Below are positions 1 to 7,943 of a stretch of DNA of 64,000 nucleotides, one piece after another. Made by a program: the position numbers and the translations under genes. The stretch's first letter is position 1; every line of letters starts with the position of its first letter. This DNA is from Actinomycetales bacterium. GTDB lineage: Bacteria; Actinomycetota; Actinomycetes; S36-B12. The notes beneath the pieces were generated by a model, which saw nothing but the letters and a program-made list of their open reading frames with translations, was not told the origin of the DNA and made no database searches. The DNA lies in NCBI GenBank assembly GCA_016125355.1, contig WGLX01000009.1, positions 1 to 64,000 on the forward strand. The letters are read 5' to 3'.

Positions 1-162
1 GCGAGCCCCGGAGGCCGAAGGCCGGGGACGTGTCTTCGGCTGAGGAGCGAGCGCGGCGAGCCCCGGAGGCCGAAGGCCGGGGACGTGTCTTCGGCTGAGG
101 AGCGAGCGCGGCGAGCCCCGGAGGCCGAAGGCCGGGGACGCGTCCCCGGCTGAGGAGCGGGC
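1..162. repeat. 55-bp tandem repeat, about three copies
   Basis: Three head-to-tail copies of a 55-bp unit lie at 1-55, 56-110 and 111-162. The first two are identical. The third differs in its middle (cgtccccggc instead of tgtcttcggc) and breaks off just before the 3' end of the next gene. Each unit carries a GC-rich inverted repeat (CCCCGG at unit positions 6-11, CCGGGG at 22-27). The array touches the window edge and may be longer. There are no variable spacers, so it is not CRISPR-like. No function can be assigned. Confidence 0.9.
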
Positions 163-166
163 CCAC

Positions 167-1066
167 TCAACGAAGGGAGGCGGCGGAGCGGGCTCGTGCG
201 GCGGCGAAGCCGATGACCATGCCGACGGCGATGCCCCCGGCGCCCGCGGCGGCGGGAAGGGCAACCCGCTTGACCTGCTCGCGGCGCCGGAAGTCGCGCA
301 CCGTCCACCCGTTCTCCCGTGCATGCGCGCGTAGGGCCGAATCGGGGTTGACGGCCACCGGCTTCCCGACGATCGAGAGCATCGGGATGTCGTTGGACGA
401 GTCGGAGTACGCCGACGATCGTTCGAGGTCCAGCCCCTCACGGGCGGCAATGGCCCGGATCGCCTCGGCCTTGGCCAGGCCGTGCAGCGGCGGGCCCTCG
501 AGGTGGCCGGTGTACACGCCGTTGCGCACCTCGGCGACGGTGCCCAGCGCCCCGGTGAGCCCGAGGCGCTTGGCGATGACGGTGGCCAACTCGACCGGCG
601 TTGCCGTGACGAGCCAGACCTGCTGCCCCGCATCGAGATGGCCCTGCGCGATGGCCAGCGTGCCGGGGATGAGCTTGTCGACCATGATCTCGTCGAAGAT
701 CTCCTCGCCGAGCCGCTCGAGCTCGGCGACCTCGCGGCCCTCGACGAAGGACAGAGCGGCCTCCGTGGCCGACGCCATGTCCTCGAGATCCTCCGACCCG
801 CTCATGACGAACTTCAGCTGCTTGAGCCCGAAGCCCAGGATCTCCCGTCCGCTGAAGTAGTTGTGACGGGCCAGCCCGACCGCGAAGTGGAACAGGCTGG
901 CCCCCTTCATGATCGTGTTGTCGACGTCGAAGAAGGCGGCGCTGGTGGCCTCGTGACCCTCGTCATGGGGGGCGCTTGCGGCCCGCTCCGCCGAGGCCCT
1001 GCCCGCCTGACGGTAGCGGGACAGGACGTCGTCGGGACGCGCCGCGGAGGGGCCGGTCTCGTTCAC
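167..1066 (-). CDS. HAD-superfamily subfamily IB hydrolase (SerB-like)
   Basis: A 299-residue protein with the HAD nucleophile motif FFDVDNT near residue 45 and a conserved YSDSSNDIPML motif near residue 222 carrying the Mg2+-binding aspartates. This is the arrangement of phosphoserine-phosphatase-like HAD-IB enzymes. A hydrophobic stretch near the C-terminus (about 272-292) may tether it to the membrane. The substrate cannot be inferred. The GTG start at 1066 is favoured because a -10-like TAGTCT lies exactly 6 nt upstream, implying a leaderless mRNA. The stop codon sits inside a short sequence (162-176) that recurs at the end of the hairpin near 18810. In several actinomycetes a HAD-IB gene lies near glutaredoxin and rex, as here. 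Confidence 0.85.
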   Translation of the reverse strand: MNETGPSAARPDDVLSRYRQAGRASAERAASAPHDEGHEATSAAFFDVDNTIMKGASLFHFAVGLARHNYFSGREILGFGLKQLKFVMSGSEDLEDMASATEAALSFVEGREVAELERLGEEIFDEIMVDKLIPGTLAIAQGHLDAGQQVWLVTATPVELATVIAKRLGLTGALGTVAEVRNGVYTGHLEGPPLHGLAKAEAIRAIAAREGLDLERSSAYSDSSNDIPMLSIVGKPVAVNPDSALRAHARENGWTVRDFRRREQVKRVALPAAAGAGGIAVGMVIGFAAARARSAASLR

Positions 1067-1072
1067 GCCACG

Positions 1073-1078
1073 AGACTA
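1073..1078 (-). promoter_or_regulatory. -10 element of HAD gene (leaderless type)
   Basis: On the minus strand TAGTCT is followed by 6 nt and then the GTG start. No good -35 is visible. The spacing places the transcription start at or next to the start codon. Confidence 0.5.
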
Positions 1079-1137
1079 CCCAGCGAGGGGTGCGCGTGTG
1101 CCAGACTCAACCGAGGGCATCGTCCGAGGAGGCCGGC

Positions 1138-2655
1138 GTGAACGCCAACATCGCAGGATTCCTGCGTGCGTCGACACAGCGTCACCCCGACGCGGTGTGC
1201 ATCATCGCGGGCGGCCGCGAGTACACGTGGGGTGAGATCGACCGGGCGGCCGACGACTTCGCGGCCGGACTGGTTCAGCGGGGGCTGCACGCCGGCGACC
1301 GGGTGGCGATGCTCCTCGGGAACTGCGTCGAGTTCGTGATCGCCTACTACGGCGCCGCGCGTGCTGGACTGGTCTCGGTGCCGATGAACCCCGCGTACAC
1401 CAGCGCCGAGGTCGCCGTGCTGCTCGCCGACTCGGGTTCGCGGCTGCTCCTCGTCCAGCCCGAGACCCGCCAGGTGGGCGAGGACTCGGCTGCCGCGCTG
1501 CCCGGGTGCGAGGTCGTCGAGATCGGCTCCGACGAGTGGGACCGCATCATGGCGACGGGCCAGGGCGCCGTGCTCGCCGAGGTGATGACGCCGCCGGAGG
1601 CGCTCGCGCTGCTGCTGTTCACAGCCGGCACGAGCGGTCGCCCCAAGGGCGCGATGCTCTCGCACGGGGCGCTGCGCTCCAACGTCGAGATGCTCCTCGC
1701 CCTCACCGAGCCTCCTGCGGTGGTGGACGAGGACATCGTCCTCATCGTGCTCCCGATGTTCCATGTGTACGGACTCAACACCGCCCTGGGCCTGGCCGTC
1801 GCCGCGGGCGCGACGATCGTCATCAGCGACCGCTTCGACCCCAAGGACGCGCTCGACCTCATCGCTGCACGCCGGGTCACCACGATTGCAGGTGCGCCGG
1901 CGATGTACCAGGCGTGGTGCGCGACCCCCGGGGTGCGCGAGGCGATGGCCACCGTGCGGCTGCTGTCCAGCGGCGGCGCACCCCTCCCCTCGCGCGTCTT
2001 CGAGCAGTTCGAGCAGGTCTCGGGCCTGCGGATCTACGAGGGCTACGGCATGACCGAGACCGGCCCCGTGATCTCGACGACGTTGGTCTCCGGCGAGCCC
2101 AAGGCGGGCTCGGTGGGCCAGCCGCTGCCGGGGCTGGAGGTGCGCATCCTGGACGAGGACGGCGGCGAGGTCGACGAGGGCGATCCGGGAGAGTTGTGGG
2201 TGCGCGGGCCGTCGGTCTTCGCAGGCTACTGGCCGGATGGTGCGGGGGGTCCCGACGGCGAGGGCTGGTTCCACTCCGGCGATGTCGCCTACCGGGACGA
2301 GGGCGGCGACCTGCACCTTGTCGACCGGCGGCGCGAGGTGATCCTCGTCAACGGCTTCAACGTCTATCCGCGCGAGATCGAGATCGTCATCGACGATCTG
2401 CCTGATGTCGCGGAGGCCGCCGTCGTGGGCGTTCCCGACGACGAGACCGGGGAGGCGGTCACCGCCCTGGTCGTCCCGCGGCGGGGGGCGACGGTGACGG
2501 CCGAGCAGGTGGCCGAGCACTGTGCGACCCGACTCGCGCGCTTCAAGTGCCCCACCGTCATCCGGGTCGTCGAGGCGCTTCCGCACTCGGCCACGGGCAA
2601 GATCGCGAAGGGCCGGCTGCGCGACGTGTACGGCGACAGCGGCTACGGCTCGTGA
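1138..2655 (+). CDS. Acyl-CoA synthetase (AMP-forming), FadD-like
   Basis: A 505-residue class I adenylate-forming enzyme. The nucleotide-binding loop TAGTSGRPKG is near residue 163, the YGMTE motif near 303, the GDV hinge region near 380, and the catalytic lysine in TGKIAKG near 488, so the fold looks complete. It probably activates a carboxylic (fatty) acid to its CoA thioester; the chain length cannot be read from sequence. The GTG at 1138 is chosen because GAGGAGG lies just upstream and the family N-terminus begins there; upstream in-frame codons give a non-homologous Arg/Pro-rich lead. Its stop overlaps the next start (GTGA), so the two are translationally coupled. Confidence 0.88.
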   Translation: MNANIAGFLRASTQRHPDAVCIIAGGREYTWGEIDRAADDFAAGLVQRGLHAGDRVAMLLGNCVEFVIAYYGAARAGLVSVPMNPAYTSAEVAVLLADSGSRLLLVQPETRQVGEDSAAALPGCEVVEIGSDEWDRIMATGQGAVLAEVMTPPEALALLLFTAGTSGRPKGAMLSHGALRSNVEMLLALTEPPAVVDEDIVLIVLPMFHVYGLNTALGLAVAAGATIVISDRFDPKDALDLIAARRVTTIAGAPAMYQAWCATPGVREAMATVRLLSSGGAPLPSRVFEQFEQVSGLRIYEGYGMTETGPVISTTLVSGEPKAGSVGQPLPGLEVRILDEDGGEVDEGDPGELWVRGPSVFAGYWPDGAGGPDGEGWFHSGDVAYRDEGGDLHLVDRRREVILVNGFNVYPREIEIVIDDLPDVAEAAVVGVPDDETGEAVTALVVPRRGATVTAEQVAEHCATRLARFKCPTVIRVVEALPHSATGKIAKGRLRDVYGDSGYGS

Positions 2656-2972
2656 GCGCCGAGGATGTCGTCCGCGAGCGGGCCACGACGGCGCGGGACC
2701 CCCGGGTCACCCTGATCGGCAAGCCCGGCTGCCACCTGTGCGACGACGCGCGCGCGGTCGTCGCGACCATCTGCCGGGAGACCGGCGACTCCTACCGCGA
2801 ACTGTCCATCGAGGATGACCCGGCGCTGTACGACGAGTACTGGGAGCGCATCCCGGTGATCCTCGTCGATGGCCGTCCGCACGACTTCTGGCGTGTCGAT
2901 CCCCACCGACTGCGGACGGCGCTGGGGCGCCCAGCCGATAATCGGACGAGATCGTCCGGTCAGACTTTGTGA
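2652..2972 (+). CDS. Glutaredoxin-family (thioredoxin-fold) protein
   Basis: A 106-residue protein with a CHLC redox motif near residue 27 in the context IGKPGCHLC, followed by a segment IPVILVDG with the cis-proline of thioredoxin folds. It belongs to the short glutaredoxin-like (DUF836) group, presumably a cytoplasmic thiol-disulfide protein. The GTG start overlaps the ligase stop by four bases. Its stop codon lies within the -35 region of the predicted rex promoter. A glutaredoxin-like gene directly before rex is a recurring actinobacterial arrangement. The physiological partner is unknown. Confidence 0.82.
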   Translation: MSAEDVVRERATTARDPRVTLIGKPGCHLCDDARAVVATICRETGDSYRELSIEDDPALYDEYWERIPVILVDGRPHDFWRVDPHRLRTALGRPADNRTRSSGQTL

Positions 2973-2995
2973 GATCGTTCGCGAACTCTTAACCT
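2967..2995 (+). promoter_or_regulatory. Predicted rex promoter with overlapping Rex box
   Basis: A -35-like TTGTGA (2967-2972), a 17-nt spacer and TAACCT (2990-2995) form a plausible promoter. Over the -35 and spacer, positions 2968-2983 match 11 of 16 bases of the actinobacterial Rex operator TGTGAACGCGTTCACA as I recall it. Rex bound here would block its own transcription. The right half-site is degenerate, so this box is weaker than the one before nuoA. Confidence 0.45.
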
Positions 2996-3063
2996 AGGCG
3001 TCGTCGAACCCCTGTTGGAGGCCAGTTCGGCCCCCTGGAACGACAGCTTCCCCCTGGAGAACC

Positions 3064-3852
3064 GTGTCAGCCGCCCGCGCCCCTCGCACCTCCGTGCCCG
3101 CCCTTGGGACGGACGCAGTGTCGACGCGGAGCATCCCGCCGGCCACGGTCGCCCGACTTCCGGTCTACCACCGGGTGCTGACCCAGCTGTCCGACGCCGG
3201 CGTCGCACTCGTCTCCTCGGAGGACCTCGCCTCGGCGTGCGGGGTCTCGTCGGCCAAGCTGCGCAAGGACCTGTCCCACCTCGGCTCGTACGGGACGCGC
3301 GGCGTGGGCTACGACGTGCGCTTCCTCGCCTACCAGATCTCCCGTGAACTGGGCCTGACCCAGCCGTGGGGCGTGGTCATCGTGGGCGCCGGCAACCTCG
3401 GCCAGGCGCTGGTCTCGTACCGAGGCTTCGCATCACGAGGATTCGCCGTGGTGGGCCTGCTCGACTCCAACCCCGACGTCATCGGCCGGGAGCTGCCGAA
3501 TGCGGCCACCCCGATCACGGTCGGCACCATGGCCGATCTCGAGCCGCTCGTTCGCAGCGGCCAGGCCCAGATCGGCGTCATCGCCACCCCCGCCGAGGCC
3601 GCGCAGGACGTGTGCGACCGCCTCGTCGCGGCCGGGCTGCGCAGCATCCTGAACTTCGCCCCCGCCGTGATCACGGTTCCCGAGGGCGTGGAAATGCGCA
3701 AGGTGGACCTTGCGGTGGAACTCCAGATCCTGGCGTTCCACGAGCAGCGCCGCGCCGAGGAGCAGGAGGTCTCCCCGAAAGCGGCGGCCGGTCCCATCCC
3801 CGGCGCCCAGACCCCAGTTGCCGAGAAGCTCGGAGAGGCGATCAACGCATGA
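3064..3852 (+). CDS. rex: Redox-sensing transcriptional repressor Rex
   Basis: A 262-residue protein with an N-terminal winged-helix region (about 25-80, including SSAKLRKDLSHLG) and a Rossmann fold with GAGNLGQAL near residue 108 for NAD(H). Rex dimers bind DNA when NADH/NAD+ is low and release it when NADH rises, so they switch respiratory genes. The C-terminal tail beyond about 230 is Ala/Pro/Glu-rich and probably disordered. The GTG start follows the predicted promoter by about 60 nt. The stop overlaps the cobA-hemD start (ATGA), indicating an operon. Probable targets in this window are nuo and rex itself. Confidence 0.95.
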   Translation: MSAARAPRTSVPALGTDAVSTRSIPPATVARLPVYHRVLTQLSDAGVALVSSEDLASACGVSSAKLRKDLSHLGSYGTRGVGYDVRFLAYQISRELGLTQPWGVVIVGAGNLGQALVSYRGFASRGFAVVGLLDSNPDVIGRELPNAATPITVGTMADLEPLVRSGQAQIGVIATPAEAAQDVCDRLVAAGLRSILNFAPAVITVPEGVEMRKVDLAVELQILAFHEQRRAEEQEVSPKAAAGPIPGAQTPVAEKLGEAINA

Positions 3853-5840
3853 CATCACGAGTCGCCCACAGCAGCGCAGCCAAGAAGGCTTCGACTGCGA
3901 CCAGCCGCACTGCTGCGAAGGCGGGTTCGCGCGCCGCCGCGAAGCCGGCCGCCCGCACGACTGGCGCCAAGTCAGGTGCCAAGTCGCCCGAGAGCGGGTC
4001 GACGGCCAAGCCGTCGGCACGGAAGTCCGCGCCCAAGGCCGTGGACAGCGACTCGGCAGCCACGTCGCCAGCGCGGAAGACGACGCGGCCAGCGGAGGCG
4101 TCCAAGGCCTCACCGAAGGCTTCTTCCAAGGCGCCGACGAAGGCCCCGGTCAAGAAGAGCGCACCCAAGGCTGCCGCCACCAAGGCCCCCGCCAAGCCCG
4201 CCGCTGCGCGCGACGAGGTCAAGCCGGCCAAGGTGGAGGCTGCTCCCGTGCGCCGCAAGGCGCAGCAGGGGCACGTCGCGCTGGTCGCGGCCGGCCCCGG
4301 TGACCCCGAGCTCGTCACCCTGCGCGCTGCCGGCCTCCTCGCGGCCGCCGACCTGATCGTCACCGACGCCGCCGCGCTGGTGGTGGCCGAGACCCTGGCC
4401 GGACCGGACACGGAGATCACCGTGGCCACCGACGAGGCTGGGATGCCCCTGGACCAGGCGGCTCGCGGGGCGCTCGTCGTCGAGGCGGCCAAGGAGGGCC
4501 GTCGCGTCGTCCGCCTGATGTGCGGGGACCCCGTGCTCGACGGCTCCCTGCACACGGAGGCGACCGCGCTGCGCCGCGCGCACATCTCCTTCGAGGTGGC
4601 CCCGGGCGTTAGCGAGGTCACCGGTGTTCCGGCCTACGCAGGCTTCAGCCTCACGGGCGGGCGCACCCGCCAGGTGCGGCTCGTGGATGCCAACGACACC
4701 GACCTGCCGTGGGGCGACCTGGTCGCCGCACGCACGACGCTGGTGTTCGTCAACGGCGCGGACAAGGCCGGTGACATCGCCGAGCGGCTGATGGCGGCCG
4801 GTGCCCGCGAGGAGCTGCCGATCGCCGTGACCCGCCGCGGTACGACGGTCGACCAGCGCACGTTGGTCTCGACCCTGGCCGAGATCGGCTCGGTCGCGAA
4901 GTCGGCTCGACAGGCCGGCCCCGGCCTGGTCGTCGTCGGCGACGTCGTCACCCAGCGCGAGAAGCTCGACTGGTTCGAGGTCAAGTCGCTGTTCGGGTGG
5001 CGCGTGCTGATCCCTCGCACCCAGGACAACGCCAGCAAGGTGGTGGACCTCCTCCGCGGCCACGGTGCCGTGCCGATCGAGGTGCCCACCATCTCGGTGG
5101 AGCCTCCGCGCACTCCGCAGCAGATCGATCGGGCCATCCACGGCCTGGTGTCCGGCCGCTACGAGTGGATCGGCTTCACCTCGGTCAACGCGGTGCGGGC
5201 GATCCGCGAGAAGCTCCAGGAGTACGGCCTCGACGCCCGGTCCTTCGCGGGCCTGAAGGTCGCCGCCGTCGGCGAGGCGACCGTCGCCTCCCTGGTCGAG
5301 TTCGGCGTGCGTCCGGACATCGTGCCGAGCGGGGACCAGACCACCTCCGCGCTGCTCGAGGAGTGGCCCGCGTACGACTCGCTCCTCGACCCGATCAACC
5401 GGGTCTTCCTGCCGCGCGCGGACATCGCCACCGACACCCTGGCCGCGGGCTTGGCCGAGCTCGGCTGGGAGGTCGAGGACGTCACCGCGTACCGGACCGT
5501 TCGGGCGGCGCCTCCGCCCGCGGAGACGCGCGAGGCCATCAAGACGGGCGGGTTCGATGCCGTCCTGTTCACGTCGAGCAGCACCGTCCGCAACCTCGTC
5601 GGGATCGCGGGCAAGCCGCACGTGACCACGGTCGTCGCCTGCATCGGTCCCCAGACCGCCAAGGCCGCCGAGGAGCACGGCCTCCGGGTCGACGTCCTGG
5701 CGGACACTGCGACGGTGCAGGGCCTCGTCGAGGCCCTAGCCGCGCACGGCGAGTCGCTGCGTCAGGTGGCACTGGAGACCGGTGAGGGCACGTGGCGCCC
5801 GAGCCGACGCCGTACCACCGCCCGTCGCAAGGCCACGTGA
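3849..5840 (+). CDS. hemD: Uroporphyrinogen-III C-methyltransferase-like / uroporphyrinogen-III synthase fusion with basic N-terminal tail
   Basis: A 663-residue three-part protein. Residues 1 to about 140 are a Lys/Ala/Pro-rich, histone H1-like low-complexity tail. About 142-375 is a CobA/CysG-type SAM methyltransferase domain starting with VAAGPGDPELVTL and including CGDPVLDG. About 383-640 is a HemD domain (FGWRVLIPR at its start), which cyclises hydroxymethylbilane to uroporphyrinogen III. The fusion is common in actinobacteria; the basic tail is the unusual part. The methyltransferase domain departs from classical CobA motifs, so siroheme activity is uncertain. The ATG at 3849 overlaps the rex stop. 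hemA, hemC, hemB and hemL, which accompany this gene in Streptomyces, are not here. Confidence 0.88.
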   Translation: MTSRVAHSSAAKKASTATSRTAAKAGSRAAAKPAARTTGAKSGAKSPESGSTAKPSARKSAPKAVDSDSAATSPARKTTRPAEASKASPKASSKAPTKAPVKKSAPKAAATKAPAKPAAARDEVKPAKVEAAPVRRKAQQGHVALVAAGPGDPELVTLRAAGLLAAADLIVTDAAALVVAETLAGPDTEITVATDEAGMPLDQAARGALVVEAAKEGRRVVRLMCGDPVLDGSLHTEATALRRAHISFEVAPGVSEVTGVPAYAGFSLTGGRTRQVRLVDANDTDLPWGDLVAARTTLVFVNGADKAGDIAERLMAAGAREELPIAVTRRGTTVDQRTLVSTLAEIGSVAKSARQAGPGLVVVGDVVTQREKLDWFEVKSLFGWRVLIPRTQDNASKVVDLLRGHGAVPIEVPTISVEPPRTPQQIDRAIHGLVSGRYEWIGFTSVNAVRAIREKLQEYGLDARSFAGLKVAAVGEATVASLVEFGVRPDIVPSGDQTTSALLEEWPAYDSLLDPINRVFLPRADIATDTLAAGLAELGWEVEDVTAYRTVRAAPPPAETREAIKTGGFDAVLFTSSSTVRNLVGIAGKPHVTTVVACIGPQTAKAAEEHGLRVDVLADTATVQGLVEALAAHGESLRQVALETGEGTWRPSRRRTTARRKAT

Positions 5841-5841
5841 C

Positions 5842-6483
5842 GTGGCCGAGCGCACGGTGGTCCACCTGCTGCGTCACGGCGAGGTGTTCAACCCGGAGGG
5901 CGTGCTGTACGGACGCCTCCCGGGGTACTACCTGTCCGACCTCGGCAAGCAGATGGCGGTCCGTGCAGCCGACGCGTTGGCGGACAGCGACGTGACGCTC
6001 GTCGTCTCGTCCCCCATGGAGCGCGCCCAGCAGACGGCGGCCCCCGTGGCGGAGCGCCACGAGCTGCCGGTGGAGATCGACCCGGACCTCATCGAGGCCG
6101 ACAACGTGTTCGAGGGCAAGCGGGTCAGCGTCGGGGACGGTGTGCTCAAGCAGCCGCGCACGTGGAAGCACCTCTACAACCCGTTCCGCCCCTCCTGGGG
6201 GGAGCCGTACGCGGAGGTGGCTGAGCGGATGCACCGCGCCATCGGTGCGGCGCGGGAGAAGGCCCGCGGGCACGAGGCGGTGCTCGTCAGCCACCAGCTT
6301 CCGGTGTGGATCGCACGGCTGGCCGCCGAGGAACGACGCCTCTGGCACGATCCGCGCAGTCGGCAGTGCACCCTGGCATCGCTCACGTCGCTGGCGTACG
6401 ACGGCGACGACCTCGTCGCCATCACCTACACCGAGCCGTCTCGTGACCTGCTCGCCAAGGCGAGCAAGGTCGCCGGCGCCTGA
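5842..6483 (+). CDS. Histidine phosphatase family protein (phosphoglycerate-mutase-like)
   Basis: A 213-residue protein with the catalytic LLRHGE motif near residue 8, an SSPMERAQQTA segment near 55, and a second histidine in LVSHQLPV near 152. These are the core residues of the branch-1 histidine phosphatase (RHG) fold. The substrate is unknown. The GTG at 5842 starts two bases after the hemD stop and gives the normal family N-terminus; an upstream ATG at 5782 would add a non-homologous 20 residues. A gene of this family often precedes the resA-ccsB cytochrome c maturation genes in actinobacteria. Confidence 0.87.
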   Translation: MAERTVVHLLRHGEVFNPEGVLYGRLPGYYLSDLGKQMAVRAADALADSDVTLVVSSPMERAQQTAAPVAERHELPVEIDPDLIEADNVFEGKRVSVGDGVLKQPRTWKHLYNPFRPSWGEPYAEVAERMHRAIGAAREKARGHEAVLVSHQLPVWIARLAAEERRLWHDPRSRQCTLASLTSLAYDGDDLVAITYTEPSRDLLAKASKVAGA

Positions 6484-6559
6484 CCTCGCACGGTCGTTGG
6501 ACGTCGGGACCGACCTGCTCGCCGGGCACCCCGACCCCGCGGTTTATCGTGGCGATGCC

Positions 6560-7195
6560 ATGGCTGCCCCTTCCCCTGCTGCGCGCCCTGCTGCGCGTCC
6601 TCGAGTCCGCATCGCGGGCGCGGCCATCGCGCTGACGCTGCTGGCTCTCGGTCCCGCGCTGGCCGGCTGCTCGTCGTCGTCCCAGGCTGACCAGGCCAAT
6701 GCCGGCACCGGATTCGTGGCCGGCGACGGCTCGATCGTCGTCCTGCCGGAATCCGAGCGCGTGCCAGCGCCCGAGATCGAGGGGGTCACGCTCGGCGGCG
6801 ACACCTTCCGGCTCTCGGAGCATCGGGGCAAGCCCGTAGTCATCAACGTCTGGGCGTCCTGGTGTGCACCCTGCCGTGCCGAGGCCCCGTCCCTGGCCAA
6901 GGCGGCCCGTGAGCTCGGCGACACCGTGCAGTTCGTCGGCCTCGACACCCGGGACTCGGACGACACGGCACGGTCCTTCGTCGCGAAGTTCGGCATTCCC
7001 TACCCCAACGTCATCGATCGTGACGGGCAGCTCCAGCTGCTGTTCGGGGACTCCCTGCCGCCTCAGGCGATCCCTTCGACCGTGGTGATCGATCCCCAGG
7101 GTCGGGTGGCCGCCCGGGCGCTCGGTCGGGTGAGCGAGTCGTCCCTGCTCGGCATGGTCGACATGGCGCAGTCGCCGTCCGGAACACCCTCATGA
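6560..7195 (+). CDS. resA: TlpA/ResA-family thiol-disulfide oxidoreductase lipoprotein
   Basis: A 211-residue lipoprotein precursor: a hydrophobic signal ends in LAGC with the lipid-modified Cys at 37, then an AhpC/TSA-like thioredoxin fold with WASWCAPC near residue 100. ResA-type proteins reduce apocytochrome c haem-binding cysteines outside the membrane, drawing electrons from CcdA. The ATG at 6560 gives a typical n-region; a -10-like TATCGT at 6545-6550 lies 9 nt upstream. It overlaps ccdA (ATGA) and heads the resA-ccdA-resB-ccsB operon. Confidence 0.9.
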   Translation: MAAPSPAARPAARPRVRIAGAAIALTLLALGPALAGCSSSSQADQANAGTGFVAGDGSIVVLPESERVPAPEIEGVTLGGDTFRLSEHRGKPVVINVWASWCAPCRAEAPSLAKAARELGDTVQFVGLDTRDSDDTARSFVAKFGIPYPNVIDRDGQLQLLFGDSLPPQAIPSTVVIDPQGRVAARALGRVSESSLLGMVDMAQSPSGTPS

Positions 7196-7941
7196 GCGGG
7201 GTCGGCGAGCTCGTCTCCGGCGGTGCGCTGTGGATCGCCCTGCCCATCGCGTTCGCGGCCGGCATCGTGGCCTTCCTCAGCCCCTGCGTGCTGCCGCTGG
7301 CTCCGGGATACCTGTCGTACATCACCGGCCTGACGGGCGCCGAGCTGGCGGACACCCGCGGCCGGCGCATGCAGGTGCTCACCGGCAGCGCGCTCTTCGT
7401 GCTCGGGTTCAGCGTCGTGTTCGTCAGCTACGGCGCCCTGTTCGGCGGAGCCGGCTCGGTGCTGCTCGAGTACAGCGACGTCATCAACCGCGTCCTCGGA
7501 GTGGTCGTCATCGTCATGGGCCTGGCCTTCATGGGCCTCATCCCGGGCCTGCAGCGCGAGTGGCGGATGCACCGGCCTCCACGGTGGGGGGTCGCGGGCG
7601 CACCGCTCCTGGGCATCCTGTTCGGAGTCGGCTGGTCGCCGTGCATCGGGCCGACGCTGACCGCGGTGCAGTCCCTCGCCTTCACGGAGGCCAGTGCCCT
7701 GCGCGGCGCGGTCCTCTCCCTGGTGTACTGCCTCGGGCTGGGCCTGCCGTTCGTCCTGCTGGCGCTCGCCTTCAGCCGCATGGCGCACGCGATCCGGTGG
7801 GTGCGCGAGCACTACCTGTGGGTCATGCGCATCGGTGGCGGAATGCTCGTCGTCGTGGGCATCCTGCTGGTCACCGGCATCTGGACCGAGTTCACCATCT
7901 GGCTGCGCATCCAGGTACCCGGCTTCGAGACGGCGATCTGA
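7192..7941 (+). CDS. ccdA: Cytochrome c biogenesis protein CcdA
   Basis: A 249-residue polytopic membrane protein with six predicted hydrophobic helices. The paired redox motifs FLSPCVLPL (helix 1, near residue 27) and GWSPCIGP (helix 4, near residue 145) each supply one cysteine, as in the CcdA/DsbD transmembrane electron relay. It carries reducing equivalents from cytoplasmic thioredoxin to ResA. It overlaps resA by four bases and is followed two bases later by resB, so the four genes are one translational unit. Confidence 0.94.
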   Translation: MSGVGELVSGGALWIALPIAFAAGIVAFLSPCVLPLAPGYLSYITGLTGAELADTRGRRMQVLTGSALFVLGFSVVFVSYGALFGGAGSVLLEYSDVINRVLGVVVIVMGLAFMGLIPGLQREWRMHRPPRWGVAGAPLLGILFGVGWSPCIGPTLTAVQSLAFTEASALRGAVLSLVYCLGLGLPFVLLALAFSRMAHAIRWVREHYLWVMRIGGGMLVVVGILLVTGIWTEFTIWLRIQVPGFETAI

Positions 7942-7943
7942 CC

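Noticed and set aside
1-162. Possible CRISPR array
   Set aside because: The 55-bp units are contiguous with no variable spacers, and no cas genes are present.
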